Below are positions 23,260-29,835 of a DNA stretch of 37,169 bases, one piece after another. Positions within the stretch are counted from its first letter, which is position 1. Every line of letters begins with the position of its first letter. Where the stretch lies: the IMG/VR virus record IMGVR_UViG_3300045049_000061, positions 1 through 37,169 of that record; one strand, given 5' to 3'. A program made the position numbers and the translations under genes. Below the pieces are notes generated by a model. The model worked only from the letters and a program-made list of their open reading frames with translations, searched no databases and was not told the DNA's origin. The DNA is from a virus.

Positions 23260-23646
23260 TTAGGTTTTAGACTTCATCTCTACTGCCATCACCGGGAGAA
23301 CTCCTGTAAGCCCGGCCGCCCCATCGTGTCCGCTTGAGATGTGTTTGCCCTTTCGGCTACCTTTCGCCCCGACTCTCACTAGGGCGGAAATGAAGTCTTT
23401 TGAAGCATCTTCTGTTCTGGGTGCGCCCGAATTCCGGCCATACGCTAACGTGCCCTGACGGCTCGCAGTAAAGGACGCTTGACACAATGGAAAGGAGCTG
23501 GGAAGATAGGGACGCACAACATGTGCCTCCAAATCCATCCGATCTGCCGAATCGATGGTCATGCGCCCGAGTGTTAACCGCACTGCGGGCGTTTTCTTTT
23601 TACGCCGATGTGTAGAGCGAGTCAAGGGCACGTGAAAGCTATCCAT
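23260..23646 (-). CDS. Hypothetical basic protein, 128 aa
   Basis: An open frame from ATG 23646 begins with basic SHRRKKK-like sequence (STHRRKKKTPAVRLTLGRM) and ends with a Gly/Ser/Lys-rich part (RVGAKGSRKGKHISSGHDGA). It may be a real basic protein or a frame over a structured RNA; many short stems occur at 23230-23410. It follows the small TM gene by an overlap. Confidence 0.4.
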   Translation of the reverse strand: MDSFHVPLTRSTHRRKKKTPAVRLTLGRMTIDSADRMDLEAHVVRPYLPSSFPLCQASFTASRQGTLAYGRNSGAPRTEDASKDFISALVRVGAKGSRKGKHISSGHDGAAGLTGVLPVMAVEMKSKT

Positions 23647-23755
23647 GACGTTTACCCTTCTCAAACGCATCTGAGACAGCAATCATGATAAAGAACGTCG
23701 CCCATATGGGGTGACCGCTCCATGCGCATAGAATGGCTAGGATGATCCAGATCAT
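23639..23755 (-). CDS. Small TM peptide, 38 aa
   Basis: Begins MIWIILAILCAWSGHPIWAT and is hydrophobic for residues 1-30, ending with KGKRHG. Its ATG overlaps the stop of the cassette protein (ATGA), and its end overlaps the start of the next gene. A typical tiny phage membrane protein; function unknown. Confidence 0.5.
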   Translation of the reverse strand: MIWIILAILCAWSGHPIWATFFIMIAVSDAFEKGKRHG

Positions 23756-24198
23756 GGCTGCCCGTCTCCTTTCTCCGACAGCGCGGCGATGAGCATTGCC
23801 TTAGCCTCTGGAATGGCGCGAGGCCAATTCTTGTTATAGCGCTCAAACTCTTCAAGGCTGGAGCACTTACGCGCCTCTTGCGCATAAATGTACTTTGCTA
23901 GGCGCTCCACCATCTCATCCGTTACCTCCACGCGGGGATGGGGTGGGTTGCGCGGCACACCGGCGTGTCGGCACGCGACCGGCCTGTATCTCCAAAGCCA
24001 GTCGAAAGCTTTTTTCGGGATTGATACCATTTCCGACGCCTCACCCTCGCGCTGCGCGGCTAGGTGGGCGTCGATGGCGTCGGCTGCCGAACCGTATGCT
24101 TCGCGTAGAGGTGGGATAAGGTCATGCTGTTTCTCCAACCTACGCATCCAATCCCGCACGTCCTCCAACGTCATCGCTTTCTTCGTCGTGTCGGTCAT
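23752..24198 (-). CDS. Mosaic cassette protein, leftward copy, 148 aa
   Basis: Protein blocks in order: MTDTTKKAMT (1-10), AIDAHLAAQREGE, PPHPRVEVTDEMV, and a terminal AALSEKG. The same blocks occur in the 360-residue protein on the other strand (28415-29497) and the DNA under them is nearly identical. Between blocks the sequences are unrelated. ATG 24198 overlaps the HTH stop (ATGA). This family of shuffled early proteins is widespread in phages; its biochemical role is not known. Confidence 0.75.
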   Translation of the reverse strand: MTDTTKKAMTLEDVRDWMRRLEKQHDLIPPLREAYGSAADAIDAHLAAQREGEASEMVSIPKKAFDWLWRYRPVACRHAGVPRNPPHPRVEVTDEMVERLAKYIYAQEARKCSSLEEFERYNKNWPRAIPEAKAMLIAALSEKGDGQP

Positions 24199-24199
24199 G
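23768..24199 (-). repeat. Cassette repeat blocks, leftward arm (inverted relative to 28414-29487)
   Basis: Four blocks here match the plus-strand gene in inverted orientation: 24170-24199 (30/30 with 28414-28443), 24040-24078 (38/39 with 28601-28639), 23907-23946 (39/40 with 28985-29024) and 23768-23787 (18/20 with 29468-29487). Counts are by eye. Confidence 0.85.
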
Positions 24200-24407
24200 G
24201 CTTTTTCCTCCCATGGCGAGCGCATTTCTTGTGCAAGGCCACGATCTTTAAGGCAACCGTCCCCCCCGGCTCCTTGATGCGGCCGGATTCGATATCATGC
24301 GCCGTGCCTTGGCTAATCCCCAGCATTTCACCAATCTCACGGTATGTTAGGCCGGACTCATGGATATCCTCCATCATGCTCGACCAGGAAATAGTCCCTA
24401 TATTCAT
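24195..24407 (-). CDS. XRE/Cro-like HTH protein, 70 aa
   Basis: Residues 20-41 form a clear helix-turn-helix (LTYREIGEMLGISQGTAHDI followed by ES). The rest is a short basic tail (CARHGRKKP). It is the first gene leftward of the divergent promoters, the usual place of a Cro-like repressor that senses its own operators between 24408 and 24532. Without a CI-type partner or integrase, it may simply control early expression. Confidence 0.75.
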   Translation of the reverse strand: MNIGTISWSSMMEDIHESGLTYREIGEMLGISQGTAHDIESGRIKEPGGTVALKIVALHKKCARHGRKKP

Positions 24408-24434
24408 AGCGTCTCTCTTCGGCAGTTCATGGAT

Positions 24435-24463
24435 ACGATATCCCGAAAATAAATGTTCGTCAA
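24435..24463 (-). promoter_or_regulatory. Leftward sigma70 promoter
   Basis: Minus strand: -35 TTGACG (24463-24458), 17-base spacer, -10 TATCGT (24440-24435). It would drive the HTH gene starting at 24407 and the whole leftward operon. Found by eye; 4 of 6 match at -10. Confidence 0.55.
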
Positions 24464-24482
24464 GTCGAAATTAGTGCTTGAC
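24456..24482. promoter_or_regulatory. Possible operator between the two -35 boxes
   Basis: GTCAAG (24459-24464) and CTTGAC (24477-24482) form an inverted repeat with a 12-base gap, and TTCG-TCAAGT-CGAA (24456-24469) is a smaller palindrome. The -35 boxes themselves contribute to the symmetry, so an operator for the 70-residue HTH protein is likely but not certain. Confidence 0.4.
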
Positions 24483-24507
24483 ACGGAAGTTCGGGGTGAC
24501 GTACAGT
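24478..24507 (+). promoter_or_regulatory. Rightward sigma70 promoter
   Basis: Plus strand: perfect -35 TTGACA (24478-24483), 18-base spacer, -10 TACAGT (24502-24507). It lies 25 bases before the 49-residue ORF at 24533 and should drive the rightward early operon. Confidence 0.65.
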
Positions 24508-24532
24508 TAATCCAACGAAACAGGAAAACGCC

Positions 24533-24682
24533 ATGAACACGAACGAATCTATCCGCCCGATCCGCTACGACCTGATCGACACCAAGACCAATGGCATCGT
24601 CAAGTCTTACGCCAATCGTGATGCAGCAATGCGCGCAGCCGATAAGAAAGACGCGCGGCCAACATTGAGGAAACAAACATGA
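24533..24682 (+). CDS. Small protein at the head of the rightward operon, 49 aa
   Basis: The sequence begins MNTNESIRPIRYDLIDTKTN and has YANRDAAMRAADKKD, a short beta/alpha peptide of a type seen in many phages (RYDLID.KTN.V..Y..R..A.RAADKKD). The stop overlaps the next ATG (ATGA). AGGA precedes the start. It was too short for simple ORF callers. Confidence 0.6.
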   Translation: MNTNESIRPIRYDLIDTKTNGIVKSYANRDAAMRAADKKDARPTLRKQT

Positions 24683-25416
24683 ACGATTTCGCTGTCTCTG
24701 AATCACTGGCCCGCAAAGTGCTGGAAACAGTTGACGCTGGATTGAGTCACGGACTGGGCGAACCCGTGCCGGGGAAAATGTGCGTAGAGGCCGCTGTGTG
24801 CTACGCCATGGGCCTTCCGCATTCTGATCGTCCAACATGCGTCGGCGAAGCCGTTCGCCGCTTCAAAATTAGGCTAAATGACTCTAGCTGGTCATCCAGA
24901 ACCGCTCGCGCTAACGGGATGCGAAAACTGGCAATCGCGCAGCTAGGTAGTAACTCGATCAACCAAAGGGCATTTGCCCGCATCGTTACAGAGCAAACAA
25001 TCCGCCAGATTATTCCCATCGCGCTTCGTTCTGCGGCCAAGTGTGTTCCTAGCCATGCCGAAGCGCTGGAGAGAGCAGCTAAATGGTGCGAGCAGGAAGG
25101 GACCGAAGAGGCGACAAGAAATGCTCGTGATGTAGCAAGAGATGCCGACGACGCCGCCGCCGCCGCATGCGCAGCCACATCCGCCGCCGCGCGCGCAGTC
25201 GCATTCGCCGATGAAGCCACAACCAAAGCCAAAGCCGGATGCGACGCCGCCGCCGCCGACGCAGTCGCCGAGGCCGCATCCTTGTCGGCCGACGCCGCAT
25301 GCGCATCCCGCGATGACGTTCTCAATAAGACCGCCGAAATCGCCTTGCAGGCGCTTATCGAACTCAATTCACCGGGTTGTGAGTACTTGTTTTTGACTGA
25401 TGTTAAAGTCGCCTAA
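24679..25416 (+). CDS. Conserved phage protein (LETVDAGL) with Ala-rich tail, 245 aa
   Basis: The N-terminal 140 residues follow a pattern common in phage and prophage proteins: LETVDAGLSHGLGEPVPGKM, CVEAAVCYAMGLPH, RFKIRLNDSSWSS and KLAIAQLGS. Function unknown. Residues about 150-215 are Ala/Asp repeats encoded by GCC/GAC triplets (25140-25310), likely expandable by slippage. The last part returns to normal complexity (EIALQALIELNSPGC). It is co-translated with the 49-residue gene. Confidence 0.75.
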   Translation: MNDFAVSESLARKVLETVDAGLSHGLGEPVPGKMCVEAAVCYAMGLPHSDRPTCVGEAVRRFKIRLNDSSWSSRTARANGMRKLAIAQLGSNSINQRAFARIVTEQTIRQIIPIALRSAAKCVPSHAEALERAAKWCEQEGTEEATRNARDVARDADDAAAAACAATSAAARAVAFADEATTKAKAGCDAAAADAVAEAASLSADAACASRDDVLNKTAEIALQALIELNSPGCEYLFLTDVKVA

Positions 25417-25446
25417 CCATCCACGGCCAGCATTGAGGAAATGAAG

Positions 25447-25638
25447 ATGAACCGTTATGCACAACAAGCCGTTACACCACTGCTTTCCGATTCGGAAAAC
25501 GCCATTCTGCAATTGCTTGCTAACGACGCCGACCGCTCGGTTGTCATCGAGGCATGCGAGCGCTTGAAAGAGCGCACCGCAGGACGTGACGTGTCGGTTC
25601 TTCGCGAAGTGCTAGGAATCCTTCGCCATTGGGACTGA
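25447..25638 (+). CDS. Hypothetical helical protein, 63 aa
   Basis: I chose ATG 25447 because GAGG lies 8 bases upstream; an ATG two codons earlier (25441) is closer. The sequence is helical and charged (SENAILQLLANDADRSVVIE, ACERLKERTAGRDVSVLREV). It resembles small phage regulators, but nothing specific is visible. Confidence 0.55.
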   Translation: MNRYAQQAVTPLLSDSENAILQLLANDADRSVVIEACERLKERTAGRDVSVLREVLGILRHWD

Positions 25639-25647
25639 CCGCCAGCC

Positions 25648-25674
25648 CATGCCTTTGCCATCGGCGAGGGCATG
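25648..25674 (+). other. Hairpin in the 25639-25712 gap
   Basis: CATGCC (25648-25653) pairs with GGCATG (25669-25674) and encloses GCC-ATC-GGC. It lies in the leader of the gene starting at 25713 and could tune its translation or stabilise mRNA. No T tract, so it is not a canonical terminator. Confidence 0.35.
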
Positions 25675-25712
25675 CACGGGCGATCCGTCTCGAAGCGCAA
25701 CCGAGAGATACC

Positions 25713-26120
25713 ATGAGCAATGAACACGTACATCCGACCATGCAGCAAGCACTTGGTACCTTGGCCGGGGCTTGTGCAGCTCACAACGCATCGAAAGCAG
25801 TCAGCGCATTGGACCAGGCGCGCGAGATCATCGCTACTGACAAGAAGCGCATCCGGGAGCTTGAATCAGCGAACGCCAATCTTCGTGCGCACGTGCGGCA
25901 TCTCAACTCGATCATCGACGACATAGCACCTACTGACTACGCAATGGTTTTGGAAGGCGACATCGAAGAGACGCCTATTCCGCAGGAAGTGATGATTCCT
26001 TCGATGATCGATCTTATGCGCGACATCGATGTGCGGCTGAAACTCGAAAAGATCGTGGAGCGCAAGTACATGCAGTACGTGCGGCGCTTGAACGATGATG
26101 CGAAAAGGGGAGAAGAGTGA
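25713..26120 (+). CDS. Coiled-coil protein, 135 aa
   Basis: The central part (KAVSALDQAREIIATDKKRI, RELESANANLRAHVRHLNSI) is a strong coiled coil. The C-terminus is helical and charged. The in-frame extension to 25629 has no SD. It ends as TGATG into the next gene. Function unknown. Confidence 0.6.
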   Translation: MSNEHVHPTMQQALGTLAGACAAHNASKAVSALDQAREIIATDKKRIRELESANANLRAHVRHLNSIIDDIAPTDYAMVLEGDIEETPIPQEVMIPSMIDLMRDIDVRLKLEKIVERKYMQYVRRLNDDAKRGEE

Positions 26121-26293
26121 TGCCTAATTGGTATGAACGGGCCGAACAAGAGCTTGAGCGCGATTTGGAAGAAGGTCGCATGACACTTAAGGAATTCAAC
26201 AAGGCCATGCGTGAATTACGCATGGAACTTGAAGAGAGTGCTGCACGCGCTTCTCAGGAAGCCTATGACAGGGAGATGGATCGTGGTTGGTAA
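26120..26293 (+). CDS. Small acidic helical protein, 57 aa
   Basis: The sequence begins MPNWYERAEQELERDLEEGR, continues with MTLKEFNKAMRELRMELEES and ends in MDRGW, fully helical, coupled by TGATG. Similar short proteins occur in early operons of Gram-negative phages, without known function. Confidence 0.55.
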   Translation: MPNWYERAEQELERDLEEGRMTLKEFNKAMRELRMELEESAARASQEAYDREMDRGW

Positions 26294-26411
26294 TCTTCGT
26301 CACTATCTCAACCGCATGACCGTCACAGATCGCGGCGAGCAGATCGCCATATTCACAGTTGGAGTGATCGTCGGCATTGGTCTGTGCATTTGCTTGCTTC
26401 TTATACCATGA
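26283..26411 (+). CDS. Small TM protein with GTG start, 42 aa
   Basis: GTG 26283 has GGGAG 7 bases upstream; no SD precedes the inner ATG (26316). After a basic N-terminus (GNLRHYLNRMTVTDRGEQI) there is a single TM (IFTVGVIVGIGLCICLLLIP). The stop overlaps the next ATG (ATGA). Confidence 0.5.
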   Translation: MVGNLRHYLNRMTVTDRGEQIAIFTVGVIVGIGLCICLLLIP

Positions 26412-26644
26412 AGATTAATGCAAATCCTCCTTACGACAAAGAAGGTAGTTACCAAGCTGCAGAGGTACGCTGGTATAGAAAGCACGGAAACTTTCAAGAA
26501 CGCATTCGTATTGATGGGCATGGATTCCCATACGTGGTAGGAGATCAGTTTTGGAACTGCGTTCGAACGACGGAATACATAGAAAGGGATATGCGAAAAG
26601 CATTGGGAATTGTTAATTACTCCTATCCATTTCTATCGAAATGA
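26408..26644 (+). CDS. Hypothetical protein, 78 aa
   Basis: Begins MKINANPPYDKEGSYQAAEV, with many aromatic residues (RIDGHGFPYVVGDQFWNCVR). It is a small alpha/beta protein with no recognised family, coupled by ATGA overlaps to both neighbours. Confidence 0.55.
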   Translation: MKINANPPYDKEGSYQAAEVRWYRKHGNFQERIRIDGHGFPYVVGDQFWNCVRTTEYIERDMRKALGIVNYSYPFLSK

Positions 26645-26745
26645 ACACTAAGCCGCCGAGCAGTTGGCCGTTCTGGCGCTTCATCATGGCCTGCATTGTG
26701 CTGGAAGTGTCATTTACAGCTCTTTTACATTGGTTCCTTCATTGA
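26641..26745 (+). CDS. Very small TM peptide, 34 aa
   Basis: MNTKPPSSWPFWRFIMACIV then LEVSFTALLHWFLH: one hydrophobic helix from about residue 10. ATGA overlap with the upstream gene. Likely a real coupled micro-protein, function unknown. Confidence 0.45.
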   Translation: MNTKPPSSWPFWRFIMACIVLEVSFTALLHWFLH

Positions 26746-26759
26746 TCTCGGGATGTGAG

Positions 26760-26915
26760 ATGGACATGTGCGATCTTAGCGACGACGAACTAATCAAGCA
26801 TCTCGAAGAACTTTTGAGGGCGAGGCGCGAAAAGGTGCATAACAATGGCCCTGCCCGCTGGATGGCAACTGAGTGGAGGCATGCACGTGAGCAACAACAA
26901 TCTAGCAACGATTGA
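26760..26915 (+). CDS. Small helical protein before bet, 51 aa
   Basis: MDMCDLSDDELIKHLEELLR then ARREKVHNNGPARWMATEWR, helical, charged. It overlaps the annealase start by 29 bases. An ATG two codons later is possible. Function unknown. Confidence 0.5.
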   Translation: MDMCDLSDDELIKHLEELLRARREKVHNNGPARWMATEWRHAREQQQSSND

Positions 26916-27726
26916 ACAGGCCGGGGTTCTGGCTGCGATGGCATTGCATTACGGTATGAACAAGGATGCCTTTGTTCAGACAATTAAGAAAACCGTCATG
27001 CCAAGCAACATTGATGTATCCAATGAGCAATTAGCCGCGTTCTGTCTTGTCGCCAAACAATACAATCTAAATCCGTTCACCAAGGAAATATTCGCTTTTC
27101 CTAGTCGAGGCGGCATTCAGCCTGTTGTATCCATTGACGGATGGATGAAGCTCATCAATTCACATCCAGAATTTGATGGCATGGCTTTTGAAGATCGTTT
27201 GGATGATGAAAGTCGTCTAGTCTCAGTGACATGCAAGATGTATCGTAAGAATCGCACGCATCCCGTTGAGGTGACTGAGTACATGTCGGAATGCCGTCGT
27301 GGCACAGATACATGGAAGCAATGGCCAGCACGCATGCTTCGCCATAAAGCTGCCATCCAGGCGGCGCGTTATGCCTTTAGCTTCGCCGGTATCGTTGAGC
27401 CTGACGAGGCTGAGCGTGCTAACGATATTCATGCTGAACAGCGCATTCCTGATGTCTTGATTGAGGATGAGCGAAAAAAACGCTGCGACGATGCGTATGA
27501 GCAATATAAGGAATCAGTTGATCTCATAAAGAGAAAAATAAGGGAATGGGATGAGGCTCAGGTTGAAGACTGTCTGTATATTGTGGATGAAACGTGGGAT
27601 GGCATCCCCATTAGTGGTCAGCAGGATCTTTGGCTTGCTCCGACAAAGGGAGGCATATTTACGACGCATGAGAGAGACGTCATACGGACTAAGCTTCCCA
27701 GGCATGATGAAGACTCTTCAGAATGA
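26887..27726 (+). CDS. bet: RecT/Bet-family single-strand annealing protein, 279 aa
   Basis: Strong match in pattern to phage recombination protein Bet: SNNNLATIEQAGVLAAMA, LVAKQYNLNPFTKEIFAFP, GGIQPVVSIDGWMKLINSHP, then WPARMLRHKAAIQAARYAFSF and GIVEPDEAER. It anneals complementary single strands and drives exonuclease-dependent recombination. GTG 26887 has GGAGG 7 bases before it and gives the N-terminus typical of the family; an ATG two codons earlier is too close. The C-terminus is variable and helical. Notably, no Exo partner is encoded next to it. Confidence 0.93.
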   Translation: MSNNNLATIEQAGVLAAMALHYGMNKDAFVQTIKKTVMPSNIDVSNEQLAAFCLVAKQYNLNPFTKEIFAFPSRGGIQPVVSIDGWMKLINSHPEFDGMAFEDRLDDESRLVSVTCKMYRKNRTHPVEVTEYMSECRRGTDTWKQWPARMLRHKAAIQAARYAFSFAGIVEPDEAERANDIHAEQRIPDVLIEDERKKRCDDAYEQYKESVDLIKRKIREWDEAQVEDCLYIVDETWDGIPISGQQDLWLAPTKGGIFTTHERDVIRTKLPRHDEDSSE

Positions 27727-28118
27727 ACGCCTGGGAAGAACGTGGTTCAGAACCGATGACGCGCGCGCAGCAGAAATTGCTGAATGCCGCGTGTGGCGAT
27801 CTTGAGCAGATCAATTGGCATGGATTTCGCTTCTCAAAAGAGGATTGGCGACACTTCCTATCTGGCGTAATTCTTGGCTGCAGGATTGTGCCTAGCGTCG
27901 ATATGGGCGAAGGCCCTCCCGGCTTCATTCATATGTCCAGATCTAGCCTTGAGCTAACAAAGAGCAATGCTACAGATGCAATCACCATGGCTTTCTACAT
28001 AGGCGACGATCCGGCATCGCAAAACCTCACATGTAAGCCGGTAGAATGGTGCCATAAGGTCAAGCTTGCGCGAGGGATCAGTGAATCAGATGACGAATTG
28101 GCGGAGCGCTACAAGTGA
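27723..28118 (+). CDS. ninB: NinB-like recombination protein, 131 aa
   Basis: The region DLEQINWHGFRFSKEDWRHF, then LSGVILGCRIVPSV...PGFIHMSRSS, follows the layout of lambda NinB (Orf family), which binds single-stranded DNA and SSB and can replace RecFOR in loading recombinases. ATG 27723 overlaps the bet stop (ATGA); an inner ATG at 27756 is also possible. Between an annealase and a Ref-like nuclease it forms a recombination cassette. Confidence 0.8.
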   Translation: MNAWEERGSEPMTRAQQKLLNAACGDLEQINWHGFRFSKEDWRHFLSGVILGCRIVPSVDMGEGPPGFIHMSRSSLELTKSNATDAITMAFYIGDDPASQNLTCKPVEWCHKVKLARGISESDDELAERYK

Positions 28119-28387
28119 CCACGGAAGTTGAGAAGGCATATATGGATCGCGTAGCCAAGCTCCCCTGCGCTATCTGTGGCGCTTACGGCGTCCAGCTACA
28201 TCATGCCAGGGAAGGACAGGGCTTGTCACAACGCGCCGAGAACTGGCTAGTTATACCGCTATGTGAGGCTTGCCATACTGGTCCTCGCGGTATCCATGGC
28301 GACAGGTCGATGTGGAAGATAAAGAAGTGGGACGAGATGGATGCACTCGCGGATACCATCAAGTCTGTATGGATAAACAAGGGTTAA
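28115..28387 (+). CDS. Ref-like RecA-dependent nuclease, 90 aa
   Basis: CAIC at 18-21, LHHAREGQG at 28-36, LCEAC at 49-53 and GPRGIHGDR at 56-64 match the Ref family of phage P1 (RecA-dependent nuclease, an HNH-like zinc fold). It is shorter than P1 Ref and lacks its long basic N-terminus. Ref cuts DNA where RecA pairs a strand and stimulates recombination. GTG 28115 overlaps the ninB stop (GTGA). Confidence 0.85.
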   Translation: MTTEVEKAYMDRVAKLPCAICGAYGVQLHHAREGQGLSQRAENWLVIPLCEACHTGPRGIHGDRSMWKIKKWDEMDALADTIKSVWINKG

Positions 28388-28413
28388 AGCCGAATTGGCT
28401 AGGAGACATGCGG

Positions 28414-28443
28414 CATGACCGACACGACGAAGAAAGCGATGAC
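28414..28443 (+). repeat. Cassette block 1 (30 bp)
   Basis: Encodes the start MTDTTKKAMT of the 360-residue protein and is identical to minus-strand 24170-24199, which encodes the start of the 148-residue protein. Confidence 0.9.
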
Positions 28444-29497
28444 TGAGGACTTGTGCCACCTCATCTACGTGCAACTGCAATTCGATTGGCGAGGCGAAAC
28501 CGATCTGCCGGCGGATTTCATGCAACGCTTAGATGCTCGTGGCTGGATCGCTGAGGGCGAAAATAACGGCGAGTTCTACATTACCGATGAGGGCGAGGAA
28601 GCCATCGACGCCCACCTATCCGCGCAGCGCGAGGGTGAGATCGTCGTTACTAAAGACGACGCCGGCCAGATCGTTGCCGTCACCCGACAGGATGAAGAGA
28701 GGCGCATCCTTTCTGTTGTTGCGGAGAATGCGCCGCGCGCCATCACCCTAAGCGAAGCCCTGAATACTCTCTCAGACTTCGCTGCTAACGGCGGTACATT
28801 GCATGGTGATTATGCCTATGAGCTGCATGCGGCGGTGGATAAGATGGCGCAGCGCGAGGGTGAGGCGGTGGCATTCACATCTATTGACGATCTGGAACGA
28901 CTGCACGATGACGGCGGCGGCATTGGACGTGTCGAGGTAAATTCTCGCGCGACGGCACATCGAAACGTTCCTCTCTACATCTCACCACCCCATCCCCGCG
29001 TGGAGGTGACGGATGAGATGGTGGATCGTGCGATGACGGCTTACGAAGAATTTCTATGTAATGGCGACGAAGCAGATTATGAAGCCATGCGCGCCGCGAT
29101 CCAGGCGGCTATAAACGGCAATGCGTTCTTTGACTCAAACATTGAGGAGCGCATGCATGAAGATGCCAAGAACGCATGCCATCACTGTGGCGAAAGTGGT
29201 CACAAGGATGACGCAAAGCCACGGGCAGAGCCTTATGCGTACATATACGAATACGATACTTACGCCGGCGTTCATCGCGAATTTTCACCGCTTACATGGA
29301 ATGGATTGAAGGCGGTTAGAACTGTTCCTGTCTACACCGCTCAGCCCTCTCCCCTCGTGGATGTGACGGATGAGATGATTCACTTTCTGCAAAAATGGTC
29401 TGCCGATGGCTGCCTTCAAACTTTTGAGGATAGACAGCGTTTTAGAAAAGAGTGCGCCGCCCTCGAAGCCGTGCTATCGGAGAAAGGTCATGTGTGA
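28415..29497 (+). CDS. Mosaic cassette protein, rightward copy, 360 aa
   Basis: Blocks in order: MTDTTKKAMT, AIDAHLSAQREGE, AQREGEAVAF, PPHPRVEVTDEMV, a CxxC/H motif (CHHCGESGH), a second unit ending SPLVDVTDEMI, and VLSEKGHV. Two units of about 80 residues each run from an AV/AY segment through VP(L/V)Y to V(E/D)VTDEM. The unrelated stretches between blocks show cassette exchange. SD AGGAGA is 8 bases from ATG 28415. The function is unknown; such mosaic proteins sit next to recombination genes in many phages. Confidence 0.75.
   Translation: MTDTTKKAMTEDLCHLIYVQLQFDWRGETDLPADFMQRLDARGWIAEGENNGEFYITDEGEEAIDAHLSAQREGEIVVTKDDAGQIVAVTRQDEERRILSVVAENAPRAITLSEALNTLSDFAANGGTLHGDYAYELHAAVDKMAQREGEAVAFTSIDDLERLHDDGGGIGRVEVNSRATAHRNVPLYISPPHPRVEVTDEMVDRAMTAYEEFLCNGDEADYEAMRAAIQAAINGNAFFDSNIEERMHEDAKNACHHCGESGHKDDAKPRAEPYAYIYEYDTYAGVHREFSPLTWNGLKAVRTVPVYTAQPSPLVDVTDEMIHFLQKWSADGCLQTFEDRQRFRKECAALEAVLSEKGHV
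28601..28639 (+). repeat. Cassette block 2 (39 bp), plus a partial copy at 28847-28864
   Basis: Matches minus-strand 24040-24078 at 38 of 39 positions; its last 18 bases recur exactly at 28847-28864 in the same gene. Confidence 0.85.
28985..29024 (+). repeat. Cassette block 3 (40 bp), with a diverged copy at 29351-29377
   Basis: Matches minus-strand 23907-23946 at 39 of 40 positions; 29351-29377 matches its second part at 25 of 27. All encode VTDEM. Confidence 0.85.
29468..29487 (+). repeat. Cassette block 4 (20 bp)
   Basis: Matches minus-strand 23768-23787 at 18 of 20 positions; encodes the terminal LSEKG of both mosaic proteins. Confidence 0.65.
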
Positions 29498-29798
29498 TTA
29501 TCAGGGTTATGAATTTGGTGCCGGCCGCTATCCAGATTCCGTCTGCATAGATGGGCGTTTGTTTGATGCCGATAACTGTGATGGCGATGGCAACCTCTAT
29601 GAGCCCATGGACCATCTGCCTTGCCCGATGTGCCATCCGCTTGAAGCGATCGAATATTGGTTCGACTACAACGGCGGCGAAGATGAGCCTAACGCGCTGC
29701 GATGCGCCTTAAGCCTCGTGAACGATATACGCAAGAACAGAGGCATTACCGTTCGCATTAAACAAACTCAGGTCAAATATTTGCTGGGAAATACTTAA
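29490..29798 (+). CDS. Hypothetical protein with CPMC motif, 102 aa
   Basis: ATG 29490 overlaps the end of the mosaic gene by 8 bases and has AAAGG upstream. The sequence begins MCDYQGYEFGAGRYPDSVCI, contains a CPMC pair near residues 49-52 and acidic DNCDGDGN, so a metal-binding fold is plausible. The rest is helical. No family known. Confidence 0.6.
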   Translation: MCDYQGYEFGAGRYPDSVCIDGRLFDADNCDGDGNLYEPMDHLPCPMCHPLEAIEYWFDYNGGEDEPNALRCALSLVNDIRKNRGITVRIKQTQVKYLLGNT

Positions 29799-29835
29799 TC
29801 AAGAACGCACATCGTAAAAACAGGAAGGTGAGTCT

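Noticed and set aside
23269-23397. 9-bp inverted repeat AGACTTCAT/ATGAAGTCT enclosing 111 bases
   Set aside because: Repeats of this length at this distance are expected many times by chance in a genome this size; kept only as a note.
24404-24838. Minus-strand 144-codon ORF crossing the divergent promoter region
   Set aside because: Overlaps both promoters and the 49-residue gene; composition is that of a shadow.
25079-25306. Minus-strand Arg-rich ORF
   Set aside because: Direct antisense of the GCC/GAC repeat; arginines come from GC triplets.
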